The notes under the pieces: generated by a model
The model's input: the letters and a program-made list of their open reading frames with translations, nothing else
Databases searched by the model: none
Told to the model about the DNA's origin: nothing
Program-made: the position numbers and the translations under genes
Shown: positions 15,686-25,239 of the stretch, one piece after another
Layout of the letters: every line of letters begins with the position of its first letter
Position numbering within the stretch: position 1 is the first letter of the stretch
Virus record (IMG/VR): IMGVR_UViG_3300046817_000745
Span: 1 to 64,000 of that record
Direction: 5' to 3' (one strand)
Length of the DNA: 64,000 bases
Source: a virus

Positions 15686-17266
15686 GTGGCCAAGGCGCAG
15701 GGCAGTGAGGCGTCCGACATGGGGAAGGTCTACGCCTTCCCGGACATCAAGCCCGCATCCAAGCGTGAGCTGCTCGGCAAAGAGCTGGGGACTCAGTTCG
15801 ACCTCGGCCAGCGGCTGTTCGCCTGGTACGGCGAGGGCGACGTCTTCGACTACGGCGAGTACACCGCGCGGGACATGAAAGCGATGTTCCGCCGGGACGG
15901 CATCTGCTCGGCCGTCGAATCGGTGCTCACCCTGCCGATCCGCGAAGCCGACTTCTCGATCGAGCCCGCCAGGGGCGATCAGGGCGAGGCCGAGTTCGCG
16001 CGCGGCGTGCTGCTGACTCCGGACACCGACGGCGGCATGATGACCCCCGCGCACGAGCTGGTCGGGCAGGTCACCAGCGCGCAGATATACCGCCGGGCGT
16101 TCTTCGAGAAGGTGTGGAAGGTCCGCGAGTCGGACGGAAAGATCGTGTACGACAAGATCGCGTTTCGCCCGCCCGCCACCTGCCAGGCACGGTACAACTC
16201 GCGCACCGCTGTCCCGAACGGCTTCCGCCAGCAGGTCTGGCTGTTCGGCGGCAACCTGATGCTCACCAAGGAACAGAAGGTCCCCGGCTACGTCGACATC
16301 CCGAAGGTCCGTTCCTTCATCCACACACACGGTAAGCACCGCGAGCCGCTGATCGGCGTGTCGGAGATGGACGTCAGCTACTGGGTGTATCAGACCAAGA
16401 TGAAGCTGCTGTTCCTCTGGTACTACTTCCTGGAGAACCAGGCGATGCAGCGCATCGTCGCGTACGGCCCCGGCCAGCCCGAGGCCAACGCAGCCGCCGA
16501 TGACATCTCCCAGCTCAAGGGTGCGGGCGTGGTCGGGCTCATCCACGCGCCCGACGGTAAGAAGGCGTTCGAGGTCATATCCCAGCCACCCGACGCCGGC
16601 AAGTTCTTCACCGAAGCCATGATGTTCCTGGAGGGCTGGCAGACGCAGAGCGTGCTGGCCGGATTCATGGGACTGGTCGGTGGCGCGACGGCCGGCAAAG
16701 GTGCGTACTCGCTCTCTCAGGATCAGAGCGCGTTCTACCTCAAGTCTCGCCAGGCCGTCGCGAAGGAGATCGCTGAATCGATCTCCTTCGACGTCATGCG
16801 CCCGCTGGTGCTGCTCAACTACGGCCCTGGCGCTGCCTTCCCCAACTGGAAGTTCGGCCCGCTGCAGGATGAACAGCTGCAAGCGCTGATCACCTTGTTC
16901 GGCACACTGGCGGCCGCGCCCGTGCTGCACATCCCCATGCCGGTGTTCGACCTGATCACCGAGCGGATGTCGACGATCCTGCAGCTGGACATCGACCAGG
17001 TGCACACCGCGCTGGTGTCCACTGCGCAGCAGCGCGCCGAGCAGCTGGCGTCCCAACCGCCTCCGGGCATGCCGCCCGCGGCCGCGGCGGGGCTCGGGCA
17101 GGTGCAGGGTCTAGTCGGCGCGGCGCAGAATCTGACCCGCCAGGCTGCACAGAAACAGGGCGGTGTGCCCGAAGGACTGCGCGGTGTGCCGTCCGGTGCG
17201 CCCGCGCCACCCCCGGCGCCGTCTCGCCTCGGTGCGGGCGGGCAGAATCCGCCAGGGCCGGCATGA
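15686..17266 (+). CDS. Portal protein (DUF935/Mu gp29-like)
   Basis: The 526-residue protein follows the terminase and has the DUF935-type portal features: MKAMFRRDGICSAVESVLTLPIREADF at the wing, then ISQLKGAGVVGLI and a C-terminal Pro/Gln-rich tail. Twelve copies would form the ring at the head vertex through which DNA is packaged and ejected. GTG start is supported by GAGGAGAG four bases away. Its stop overlaps the MuF-like gene, as is usual for portal/MuF pairs. Confidence 0.88.
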   Translation: MAKAQGSEASDMGKVYAFPDIKPASKRELLGKELGTQFDLGQRLFAWYGEGDVFDYGEYTARDMKAMFRRDGICSAVESVLTLPIREADFSIEPARGDQGEAEFARGVLLTPDTDGGMMTPAHELVGQVTSAQIYRRAFFEKVWKVRESDGKIVYDKIAFRPPATCQARYNSRTAVPNGFRQQVWLFGGNLMLTKEQKVPGYVDIPKVRSFIHTHGKHREPLIGVSEMDVSYWVYQTKMKLLFLWYYFLENQAMQRIVAYGPGQPEANAAADDISQLKGAGVVGLIHAPDGKKAFEVISQPPDAGKFFTEAMMFLEGWQTQSVLAGFMGLVGGATAGKGAYSLSQDQSAFYLKSRQAVAKEIAESISFDVMRPLVLLNYGPGAAFPNWKFGPLQDEQLQALITLFGTLAAAPVLHIPMPVFDLITERMSTILQLDIDQVHTALVSTAQQRAEQLASQPPPGMPPAAAAGLGQVQGLVGAAQNLTRQAAQKQGGVPEGLRGVPSGAPAPPPAPSRLGAGGQNPPGPA

Positions 17267-17970
17267 CCACCCCGACGCAGCAGCCCGCCGCACAGCCGCC
17301 GCAGCAGACGGGTCCGAGCGATGCGGATCTGGCCGCCGCTGCTGCGGCGGCACTCGCGGCCGCGATCACCGTCCCGGCCGTCACCGCACTTCTCGCGGGG
17401 CTGTACGCCAAAGCGGGTTTCGAGCGGCCGGCGCTGCAGTCGGCGCTACAGATCATCATGGCGATGCCTCCCGAGGCGACCGGGATCGCTGGGCCGGCCA
17501 CCGCGCAGGTCGCCTACCTCAACCAGGTCCGTCGCGGGCAGATGGTCGTGTCGATCGGCCGAAGGCTGACAGGTGACATACGCAGCGCACGGTCGGAGGG
17601 CCGCAGCGTGGTCACCGCACTGCTGAACGGCGTGACGCGCGAACGCCGCTACTTCGGGATGCACCGGGACGCGATCTGGTCCCGCGCGCAGGCGGCCATG
17701 GCCGTCGACATGGCGGCTCTGCAGTACGGTCTGCTGCTCGGCTGGCATACCCACCGGGATGACCGGACCACGCCGGAGTGCCTGGCGGCTGACGGGAAAA
17801 ACTTCCGCGCCGACTCGATGCCGTTGATCGGCTTCCCGGGCGCGACGCACTCCAAGTGCCGCTGCAAGCCGGTCGCGCCATACCCCGGCGCGCCGCTGTT
17901 GCCGTCGGCGGGCAACACCCCGGCGCGCACTGTCCGGTTGCAGCGTCGGATGGCGCGCAGGATGTCGTAA
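17263..17970 (+). CDS. MuF-like head morphogenesis protein
   Basis: After a low-complexity N-terminus, the C-terminal half shows the MuF/SPP1 gp7 signature: WHTHRDDRTTPECLAADGK with downstream FPGATHSKCRCKPV, including the conserved His and two C-terminal cysteines. MuF proteins bind the portal and may leave the virion with DNA. The ATG overlaps the portal stop (ATGA). The length, 235 residues, fits the minimal MuF domain without a fused toxin; the following gene may supply the extra modules. Confidence 0.8.
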   Translation: MTTPTQQPAAQPPQQTGPSDADLAAAAAAALAAAITVPAVTALLAGLYAKAGFERPALQSALQIIMAMPPEATGIAGPATAQVAYLNQVRRGQMVVSIGRRLTGDIRSARSEGRSVVTALLNGVTRERRYFGMHRDAIWSRAQAAMAVDMAALQYGLLLGWHTHRDDRTTPECLAADGKNFRADSMPLIGFPGATHSKCRCKPVAPYPGAPLLPSAGNTPARTVRLQRRMARRMS

Positions 17971-17980
17971 GGAGGCGGGC

Positions 17981-18430
17981 ATGGAAGATCAGATGCGCCA
18001 GTACGCACCCTACCCGGCAGAGCTGGCAGATCTCGTGGCAGGGCTGAAGTACAAGTCCGAGGACGGGTGGACGTCCGGATTGGTCGACGTCGAACGCGAC
18101 CACGCCGGGGTGCACACCGGCCCGGCCGGAGGGCTGACGCTGGTCATCGTCCGGGTGGGGCCGGACACCTACGACCACGGGCGCATCCTGCGGGTCGGGC
18201 ACTACTTCCCGGTCCCGGCCGCCACGTACGATCGCCGATCCTGGCAACGCTGGCTGTTCGAGCGCGTCCGGGACGTGGAGACCCACGAGGCCATGGAGCA
18301 CTTCGTCATCGACGGCAAGCGGCCTTACGCGCCCAGCCACGGCCCGGGCAACGACCCGTACATGGTCCGCGAGACGGGCACCGACATGGATCGCAGGACC
18401 GCGTACACCGGAGAGGTGAACCCGGCATGA
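17981..18430 (+). CDS. Hypothetical structural-region protein (149 aa)
   Basis: AAGGAGG precedes the ATG by a good distance. The protein has LKYKSEDGWTSGLVDVERD, VIVRVGPDTYDHGRILRVGHYF and WQRWLFERVRDVETHEAMEHF, a compact alpha/beta domain seen, from memory, in actinophage head regions without known function. It overlaps the next gene by ATGA. Confidence 0.6.
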   Translation: MEDQMRQYAPYPAELADLVAGLKYKSEDGWTSGLVDVERDHAGVHTGPAGGLTLVIVRVGPDTYDHGRILRVGHYFPVPAATYDRRSWQRWLFERVRDVETHEAMEHFVIDGKRPYAPSHGPGNDPYMVRETGTDMDRRTAYTGEVNPA

Positions 18431-19794
18431 CGTTCGCGCGCAAGACCGAGGTGCCGCTGGTCGCGCTCAAGCAGCGCACGGCCAGCGGCATGCGTGCTCT
18501 GGCAGGCAAGATCGATGAGGAGCTGCCCGGGATGGTCGCGCCGCAGCACCTGCGCGACGCGGCCCGTGCGCTGGAATCCGGCAACCATGTCGGTGCAAAA
18601 CGCCATTTGCAGGCTGCAATGCACACCATGACACCGCTGTCCCTCACCCGGCACGGCGTGCTGGACGATCACGGCCACTCCCTGGCCAAGGTCAACATGG
18701 ACCTGATCAATCGGCACCACATGCTGGTCAGTGACCTGGAGGACGGCGAGAACCACAACCAGGGCGTCCGCGCCACTCCGGCAACCTTCACCCAGCCGAG
18801 CACCCTGCCGCTCGGCGGTTCGATGAACTCGCAGCAGGTCCGCGGTGCTGCGAGTGACGGCGGGCCCGGCGCACCCAAGACGGTGCGGACCGCGATGGTG
18901 CCTGCTCCGCGGCAGAATACCGGCACTGACCGGGCGGTGGCCGGCGGCCCGAAGGCTCCGAGCCGGAAGGAGAACCAGCTTCCCGCACGTCCGACGCCGC
19001 AGGCGGTGTTGTCCTGGGCAGATCTCTACGATCTCATCGAACTATCCACGCAGACGGGCCGACTGGCAGCCACACCCGCCCCTCGCGGTCGCCCGGGCGG
19101 ACCGGGGCTGTACGACGTCAAGGGCATGGGCCACACCGCCTATCTCCAGCAGATCGTGAAGGCGCTGATCCGTAAGCGGGGAATGCCGCCGGACAAGGCA
19201 TACGCGATTGCCCGGGGAGCGATTCGCCGCTGGGCGTCTGGCGGTGGCAAGGTGCATCCCGAAGTCCGGGCGGCTGCAACGGCTGCGGAGAGTGGAGAGC
19301 TCGCCCGCCAGAGGCAGGCAAAATCCGACCATGAACACACCGCTGACTCGTGGGCAGGTGTGTTCGACCTGGTCGGCACTGCGGCGGGTGCTGCTCTCGA
19401 CCCCCGGACGGTCACAGGCCAGTTCGGGGCCGGAGGCCAGCAACCACCGCCCGCTGCGGCGCCCGCGGCATCTCCGGCTGAGAAGAAACGTCAACTGCTG
19501 GCCCAGGCGGCTGCGGACCGGCAGAAGGCAAGAGACCTGGCCAAGCAGCTGGCCGTGTTAGTGGCCGCAAGCAAGGCGACGACCAAGACGACTGCGCAAG
19601 CCACCAAGGCGGGGGCAACAGGGAAGACAGCCAGCTCAACCCCGGCAAAGAAGGCTGCCACGGCTCCGGCAGCACAGACTGCCGGAGCAGCCAGGAAACC
19701 GACGAAGAAGCAACAGGTTGCTGCACTCAAAACGCAGATAGCCGCACTGCTCGCCAAAGCTGCACAAGAGACGGCACAGGCGGCGAAGCTGTGA
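18427..19794 (+). CDS. Modular head-region protein with H1-like Lys/Ala-rich tail (455 aa)
   Basis: Residues about 1-100 form a helical, His-containing domain (SLTRHGVLDDHGHSLAKVNMD). A middle segment MGHTAYLQQIVKALIRKRG with AIARGAIRRWASGGGKVHPE resembles a small helical unit recurrent in actinophage structural proteins. Then DPRTVTGQFG, a tag like the RDxxGRF tags in the next protein, and a basic tail of KATTKTTAQATKAG type that may bind DNA. Neighbours argue for a virion protein. No enzymatic motif is visible. Confidence 0.6.
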   Translation: MTFARKTEVPLVALKQRTASGMRALAGKIDEELPGMVAPQHLRDAARALESGNHVGAKRHLQAAMHTMTPLSLTRHGVLDDHGHSLAKVNMDLINRHHMLVSDLEDGENHNQGVRATPATFTQPSTLPLGGSMNSQQVRGAASDGGPGAPKTVRTAMVPAPRQNTGTDRAVAGGPKAPSRKENQLPARPTPQAVLSWADLYDLIELSTQTGRLAATPAPRGRPGGPGLYDVKGMGHTAYLQQIVKALIRKRGMPPDKAYAIARGAIRRWASGGGKVHPEVRAAATAAESGELARQRQAKSDHEHTADSWAGVFDLVGTAAGAALDPRTVTGQFGAGGQQPPPAAAPAASPAEKKRQLLAQAAADRQKARDLAKQLAVLVAASKATTKTTAQATKAGATGKTASSTPAKKAATAPAAQTAGAARKPTKKQQVAALKTQIAALLAKAAQETAQAAKL

Positions 19795-22700
19795 CACGGC
19801 CGACTGAGACAGGAATCAGCAGCCAGGCGGCCGATCTGCTACCCGGTCCGGACGATCGAACTGCAGTGGCCATGTTCACAGCACACCGGATCGACGACAT
19901 GCTCACAGCCCTGGCGCACGCCGATGAGCGGATGCAGGCCATGCGCACGTCCGACGGCGAACTACGGCACTACCACAGCCTGCACTTCGACGAGCACATC
20001 GCGAACGTCATGCAGGACGCAGGCCAGCTCAAGGACAACATGCTGGAGCACTACCCCGCCGAAGCCGCCGAGTGGCGGGCGCTGGTGCAGGTGATGGATC
20101 TGGTGTCGGGGTACAGCCTTAATCCGCGATCCGGCATGATCTCCCTTGACCTGCCGCCCGGTGCGCTGGCTCCGGTATCGGGTGGCGTGGACGACCACCA
20201 CATCACGGTGGTCTACCTCGGGCCCGACGTGGATGACGAGGCGTTCGCGGAGGCGTGCCGCCGGGCACAGGAAGCGGCATCGGCGATGCCGGGGCCATTG
20301 ACGGGCACAGTCGGCGGAATCGGCTCGTTCAAGCCGTCGGACGGCAGCGATGGGAAGACACCCGCATGGGCCGGTGTCGTGCTGCCCGGTGCCGACCGGA
20401 TCCAGGACGCACTGAAAGATCTATCGGCCAGCCAGCACAAGGACTGGAAGCCACACGTCACCGTGGCGTACGTGGGTCCTGGCGAGTCACTTCCCGACCC
20501 GGTCCCGCAGACTCCCGTGACGTTCACACACCTGTCGGTGCACCGCGGCCGGGATGAAGTGGTCCGCTACCCGCTCGGCGGCGGCCCGGTGGACATGGCG
20601 AAGTCGGTGAGCTCGACAGCCAAGGCCGCATCGTTCGCGCACCTCCTGCAGTCGATCGCGTATGACGCATCACACACCCAGCGGCACTCGAAGGCGATGC
20701 TCGCCGACACAGACGAGACGTGCTGGCAATTCGACGCAGACCACGCCGAGAAGCACATGCACGGCACCGCCGGGCACGTCCACAAACTCGCCGAGCTGAT
20801 CCACGACAACTACCCCGCCGAAGAGAAGTGGCTGGGGAAACTGACGGCGAAGGAAGATCTGTCCACCGTCTCCGACGGGGCGCTGGAGCTCGGCATTGCA
20901 GGACAGCTCGGACACGCCGGCACCTCGATCGGCGGACAGGTGCTGCTCGCCGGCTGGGAGCAGCAGACTCGCGACGCGCAGGGGCGGTGGGTGAAAGGTC
21001 TGCGTTTCTCGGTCAAGCCCTACGGCGTGGTCGAGGACAGGTTCGCAGGCGGGAATGAGAAGGGCGAGATTTGGAACAAGGTCCCGACAGCGCACCGGAT
21101 TACGGCGCACCACGGCAAGACCGAGGTCGGGCACCTGGACTGGAACGTCCACCACGGCGGCGTCGACATGGTGCACACCGAGGAGAAATTCCGCGGCCGC
21201 GGCGTGGCCATGAACCTGTTCGACCGGGCTCGGGAGTACGCCGCTGAAAACGGCCTGATACTGCCGAACACCGAGCACGCGATTCCGATCTCGCCCTCGG
21301 GGCTCGGCTTCCACGAGGCACTGTCACAGCGCAACCGTCCCGGCTCCGAGGTGACCGGTCAGGTGCCTCTGATCCCCCGAAAGGGCGCCAACCGAACCAC
21401 CGCGCTGTCACTCGAGCTGGGCAGCTGGCACGATGCCTGGGTCCACGAGATGCGCGGCGCGCACGGCGAGTGGATCCGCGGCGCGGAAGGACAGGGCCCT
21501 GCCCCGAGCGACCGCACCCCCTACCGGGTTCCGCCGCACAGCCGACTGGTCAACCTGCGCTCGCCGTACCCCGACCCGGCCGACCATCCGTTCTTCAAGG
21601 CACACCCGATGAGCAGCGCCAACATCGTGCACGCCTACTCGGTGGCCACTGAGCAGCAGAAGGCGCAGGGCATGCGCTGGTATGCCGACGCCGGTCTGCT
21701 CGGCGCCGCAATCGCGCACGGCGATCACCATCTCGGGGCCGGGCTGCTCTCGGCCTACTCACCGCAGACGTCGTGGCCGATCAACATGTTCAACGCCGCG
21801 CGCTCGGTCGAGATGGGACGTCCGATCGGCCCGCACGAGGGCACGACCGTGATGACCAGTCACGCCAACGCCGCACGCAAGATCATGGATGGCGCCAGCT
21901 TTGATGAGGCACTGCCCGGCCCGAAGACCAACGCATTCGCCCGGCTGATCGAGACCGAGGGGAAAGACAAGCCGGATGATCCGTTCGGGGAGGTTGTGGT
22001 CGACAGACATGCTGTGTCCGTGGCGGCCGGAGAACGGCTCAGTGACAAGGAACCGGTTCCGATCGGTGATGACAGGTACTACCAGGTGGTCGCCGACGAA
22101 TATCGCAAGGCAGCGATCGATGCCAGCCGGCGGGAGGGCTACACGATCTCGCCCAGCCAGATGCAGGCGATCACTTGGCTGGTGCAGCAGTCGGCGAATG
22201 AGGCACAGGACGCTCATACGCCGTCAAAGGGTTCAGCGGCGTCGATGGCGAAAGGCCGGGTCACGCGAACTGCCAACGCCTGGAAGAACTGGCTCGCTTA
22301 CGCCCGGCTGCAGAACGTCGCTACCGCATCCGGCACTACAGCCCTTGCGACAGAGCTAGAGCTGCACAACGCCTGGATGACCGAGCTGCGGGATGAGCGC
22401 GGTCGATTCGCGACGTCGGGCGGTGTGATGTCCGAGCACGTCAACCCGGAAGGGTTCTCGCTGCACCAGCGCACGGGACAACCGCCGCGCGGCGGATTCA
22501 TGGTCTCCCTGCCGGGACACACGCACCAATACCCGGACTCGATCATGAAAGACAAGCACAAGCTCGCCGAGGCGCTCGACAAGATGCTGATGGACGAACG
22601 TGAGACCTTCAGCAAACCTGATGTCTACTTGGGTGGGTGGGTCAGCGACGGTATGCTGTGGTTGGACCCGTCGGAGAACGTCGCCGACCGTGATGAGGCG

Positions 22701-22928
22701 GTCAAGACGGGGCAGAGCCGGGATCAGGTCGCAATCTGGGACGTCGTAGGGGGTCGGGAAATTGACACCGGAGGAACAGGCGGGGCCACCACCGAGCACG
22801 CCACCCCGGGCATTTCTGGCAGTCCCCCCGGGCTACGCGGACTTACCCGAAGCCGAGCGCAAGGCCGAAGCCCTGAAGCTGGCGCAGGCATTGCAGGACA
22901 GGCAATTAGGGTCGATCTCGGGCGATAA
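19791..22928 (+). CDS. Multidomain head-region protein: 2H phosphoesterase, GNAT-like and further modules
   Basis: The 1045-residue protein is a string of modules. Residues 130-255 carry two HxT motifs, HHITVVYLG (His137) and PHVTVAYV (His222), the signature of 2H phosphoesterases (RNA ligase/cyclic phosphodiesterase type). Residues 400-540 contain KFRGRGVAMNLFDRA (467-473), a GNAT acyl-CoA loop. Residues 575-845 hold YSPQTSW (656-662) and VVVDRHAV (735-741). A last module has YLGGW (946-950). Three linkers share a W..RD/RG..G.W/F tag at 389-400, 550-561 and 862-873. Placement between MuF and prohead protease suggests virion delivery of effectors, which is inference. Confidence 0.72.
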   Translation: MTRPTETGISSQAADLLPGPDDRTAVAMFTAHRIDDMLTALAHADERMQAMRTSDGELRHYHSLHFDEHIANVMQDAGQLKDNMLEHYPAEAAEWRALVQVMDLVSGYSLNPRSGMISLDLPPGALAPVSGGVDDHHITVVYLGPDVDDEAFAEACRRAQEAASAMPGPLTGTVGGIGSFKPSDGSDGKTPAWAGVVLPGADRIQDALKDLSASQHKDWKPHVTVAYVGPGESLPDPVPQTPVTFTHLSVHRGRDEVVRYPLGGGPVDMAKSVSSTAKAASFAHLLQSIAYDASHTQRHSKAMLADTDETCWQFDADHAEKHMHGTAGHVHKLAELIHDNYPAEEKWLGKLTAKEDLSTVSDGALELGIAGQLGHAGTSIGGQVLLAGWEQQTRDAQGRWVKGLRFSVKPYGVVEDRFAGGNEKGEIWNKVPTAHRITAHHGKTEVGHLDWNVHHGGVDMVHTEEKFRGRGVAMNLFDRAREYAAENGLILPNTEHAIPISPSGLGFHEALSQRNRPGSEVTGQVPLIPRKGANRTTALSLELGSWHDAWVHEMRGAHGEWIRGAEGQGPAPSDRTPYRVPPHSRLVNLRSPYPDPADHPFFKAHPMSSANIVHAYSVATEQQKAQGMRWYADAGLLGAAIAHGDHHLGAGLLSAYSPQTSWPINMFNAARSVEMGRPIGPHEGTTVMTSHANAARKIMDGASFDEALPGPKTNAFARLIETEGKDKPDDPFGEVVVDRHAVSVAAGERLSDKEPVPIGDDRYYQVVADEYRKAAIDASRREGYTISPSQMQAITWLVQQSANEAQDAHTPSKGSAASMAKGRVTRTANAWKNWLAYARLQNVATASGTTALATELELHNAWMTELRDERGRFATSGGVMSEHVNPEGFSLHQRTGQPPRGGFMVSLPGHTHQYPDSIMKDKHKLAEALDKMLMDERETFSKPDVYLGGWVSDGMLWLDPSENVADRDEAVKTGQSRDQVAIWDVVGGREIDTGGTGGATTEHATPGISGSPPGLRGLTRSRAQGRSPEAGAGIAGQAIRVDLGR

Positions 22929-22953
22929 CACAGGCTCAAGCAGCGCAGATTAA
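22762..22953 (+). CDS. Small overlapping ORF or frameshifted C-terminus (63 aa)
   Basis: Starting at a TTG after GGGGG, this frame overlaps the end of the multidomain gene. Its second half (YADLPEAERKAEALKLAQAL) is helix-like and has a G/C-rich third codon position, while the other frame loses coding character there. It is either a separate small gene or the real C-terminus of the long protein, joined by a +1 shift at the six-C run 22824-22829. Confidence 0.4.
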   Translation: MTPEEQAGPPPSTPPRAFLAVPPGYADLPEAERKAEALKLAQALQDRQLGSISGDNTGSSSAD

Positions 22954-22995
22954 CCCCCGATACGCCGCAGAGATACGTTTCCGTTCGGCAAGCGC

Positions 22996-23001
22996 TATCA
23001 T
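22996..23001 (+). promoter_or_regulatory. Weak promoter candidate before the His-rich protein
   Basis: TATCAT (22996-23001) followed by GCCCACAG, placed 49 bases before the ATG at 23050 in a short noncoding gap. No convincing -35 box. Confidence 0.3.
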
Positions 23002-23049
23002 GCCCACAGAAACGATCTCTGCGCAGGTGCGCACGGGAGGTTGGGCCAC

Positions 23050-24054
23050 ATGGCGACGTACGCCGGAACGCGGCCGGGTTCAGGCGACAACTTCAAGAAG
23101 TTGTCGGGAACCCTGGCAGCCCGCGGAGCGCACAATCCCGATGCCCTGGCGGCCTGGATCGGCCGGGGCAAGTACGGGCGCAAGGGCATGTCGAAACTGT
23201 CCGCCAAGGGCGGCCACCACGCACACAGCAACCCTCTCGGGCTCGCCTCGGAAGAAGGCGGCGAGCACAGCCACGTCGTGACGCACAGCCACGAGTTCGC
23301 ATCGCTCGCGCACACGCACGAGGACGCCGGGGCCGGATACGAGCCCGGCGGGAGTATGCGCGAGGGCCAGGGTTCGTCCGGCGGTGTGGGTGACTTCGAG
23401 AGCGGCTCGTCCAAGCTGCGCACGCCGCAGGAGGGTGACCAGCGCTCGACCGGCTTCCGCAGTCAGCGTCTCGGCGTCGGCGCGCGCGCCGGGAACTACG
23501 GATCCATGTCCAACACCGGCGGCCGGGCTGTGTCCCTGGCGCAGCGGCTGCCCGTGACCAGCCCGTGGGACGTGGTGATCAGCCGGGGCATCGACGGCAG
23601 CGCGCAGGTGAGGCACCGCCGCGGCGGTACGGGTATCGGATCGATCCGGCGTATAGACGGCGGCGGATGGACTGCCACCCCCGACGGCGGCAGTCCGTTG
23701 CCGGGCCACCCGCACCAGAGGGCCGCGCTCATGGAGCTGCTCGGCACCTGGAACCGCAGTGCGACCACACCCGACCGGGCCGGGGTGCCATACGCCCAGC
23801 CGGCTCAGCAGACTCCCTTGATGGAGAAGTTCGGTGTTCCGGCGATCCGCGCGCTGGCCACTCCGACGGTGTCGGCCGGAGACGGTCCGCGGACCACCAT
23901 GGCTGACGCCAGCTCCGGGTCCGACGACACGGACGGCCTGACGCCGAAGGGCAAGGCGATCTACGCCAAGCTGCGGAGCCGCGGCTTCCCGGCCGAGCGG
24001 GCACTCGCGTTCGCCAAGCGCGCGCAGAACATGGGTCCGAAGGCCGCAGCGTGA
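23050..24054 (+). CDS. His-rich modular head-region protein
   Basis: GGGAGG is nine bases before the ATG. The N-terminal 50 residues (FKKLSGTLAARG, ALAAWIGRGKYGRKGM) form a helical unit common in actinophage structural proteins. Residues about 56-95 are rich in His, with HSHVVTHSHEF and AHTHEDAG, a repeated HxH pattern that could bind metal. The middle has RLPVTSPWDVVISRGIDG, and the C-terminus ends in a helical KAIYAKLRSRGFPAERALAFAKRA unit. It precedes the prohead protease with an ATG/GTGA overlap. Probable minor head protein. Confidence 0.6.
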   Translation: MATYAGTRPGSGDNFKKLSGTLAARGAHNPDALAAWIGRGKYGRKGMSKLSAKGGHHAHSNPLGLASEEGGEHSHVVTHSHEFASLAHTHEDAGAGYEPGGSMREGQGSSGGVGDFESGSSKLRTPQEGDQRSTGFRSQRLGVGARAGNYGSMSNTGGRAVSLAQRLPVTSPWDVVISRGIDGSAQVRHRRGGTGIGSIRRIDGGGWTATPDGGSPLPGHPHQRAALMELLGTWNRSATTPDRAGVPYAQPAQQTPLMEKFGVPAIRALATPTVSAGDGPRTTMADASSGSDDTDGLTPKGKAIYAKLRSRGFPAERALAFAKRAQNMGPKAAA

Positions 24055-25235
24055 CCACCGCCGTCCTCACCCCATTCACCGGCACACGGGCTGTGGAACT
24101 GGGCAACCGGGTGTGGCGCAAACGTGTCCTGCCCGTCGGCGATGTCGAGTACAAGGGCCGGATGCTGCACTTCACCCGCGAGTACCTGGCCGGGCTGGCG
24201 CAGGCGTTTCACGAGCGTGCCTATGATCAGGTGCCGTTCCAGCTGGCCGGGGATGACAACCGGCACACTAACGACGTCGAGCGGTTCGGCGGCCAGATCA
24301 CCTCTTTCGACCTGGAGAAGGACGGGCTGTATCTCAAGCTCGAGGCCACCGAGCGCGGTGAGAAGGTCTTGAAGGACAATCCGAATCTCGGAGTGTCCGC
24401 CAGGATCGTGGAGGACTACGCGCGCAGCGACGGCAAGTTTTTCACCGCAGCCGTACAGCACGTGCTCGGCACGCTCGATCCGCGCATCCCCGCACTTGGC
24501 GGATGGCAGGCAGTCGAAGCGTCCAACGACGCCGACACAGTCTTGGATCTTTCAACATCGGTATTCGCGGGCGAGGAGAAGCCAGTGCCTGAATTCACCA
24601 CCGAGGAGCGCGGGCGGCTCGCGAAGCTGCTGCAGATCCCCGAGGACAAGATCGATGCCTTGACGAAGCTGGCCGGCACGGACCTCGATCTGCTGGCCGG
24701 CGAGGGCCAGGGTGTGGGCAGCGCGGAGCTGAGTGACGAAGAGCTGGCGCAGCTGATCGCCGACATGCCCGAGGAAGAGCTGGCCGCACTGCAGGCCGAG
24801 TTCGAGAACGAGGTCGCGGCCGCGGCGCCCGGGCTGTCCAATCAGACCGCGATGGCGATCGAGATGGCGAACGTGCGCGCCGACGAGAACGAGCGGCAGC
24901 TCTCGGTCATCACCGCTGAGCTGGACGCCCAGCGTTTCGCCGCGGAGAAGGCCCGGTTCGTGCGCGACTCCGGCGTACCGCCGTTCATCATGGACCTGGC
25001 GCAGCCGCTGCTGGAGGGGACCGGGCACACCGTCGACCTGTCGAATGGCAAGGCGGTCGACGCCGGGCAGATCGTGCGCAAGATCCTCACCGAGTACGCC
25101 AAGGCCGCCCGGATGATGGACCTGTCGATCGAGATGGGTTCGCCGATGGACGAGCCCGACCAGCAGGGCGCCGCCGCGGAAGCGCGCGACGACATCGTGG
25201 GCCGGGCCCGTGAACAGATGTTCGGGATGCGGTAG
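24051..25235 (+). CDS. Prohead protease/scaffold (Mu gpI-like)
   Basis: The N-terminal 165 residues resemble Mu-type proteases: VPFQLAGDDNRHTNDVERF, GLYLKLEATERGEKVL and NLGVSARIVEDYA, ending DPRIPALGGW. The C-terminal half is acidic and helical (LSDEELAQLIADMPEEELAAL), as expected for a fused scaffold that is removed on head maturation. The exact nucleophile cannot be named from sequence alone. GTG at 24051 overlaps the previous stop; the major capsid gene is three genes downstream. Confidence 0.8.
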   Translation: MTTAVLTPFTGTRAVELGNRVWRKRVLPVGDVEYKGRMLHFTREYLAGLAQAFHERAYDQVPFQLAGDDNRHTNDVERFGGQITSFDLEKDGLYLKLEATERGEKVLKDNPNLGVSARIVEDYARSDGKFFTAAVQHVLGTLDPRIPALGGWQAVEASNDADTVLDLSTSVFAGEEKPVPEFTTEERGRLAKLLQIPEDKIDALTKLAGTDLDLLAGEGQGVGSAELSDEELAQLIADMPEEELAALQAEFENEVAAAAPGLSNQTAMAIEMANVRADENERQLSVITAELDAQRFAAEKARFVRDSGVPPFIMDLAQPLLEGTGHTVDLSNGKAVDAGQIVRKILTEYAKAARMMDLSIEMGSPMDEPDQQGAAAEARDDIVGRAREQMFGMR

Positions 25236-25239
25236 TCCG

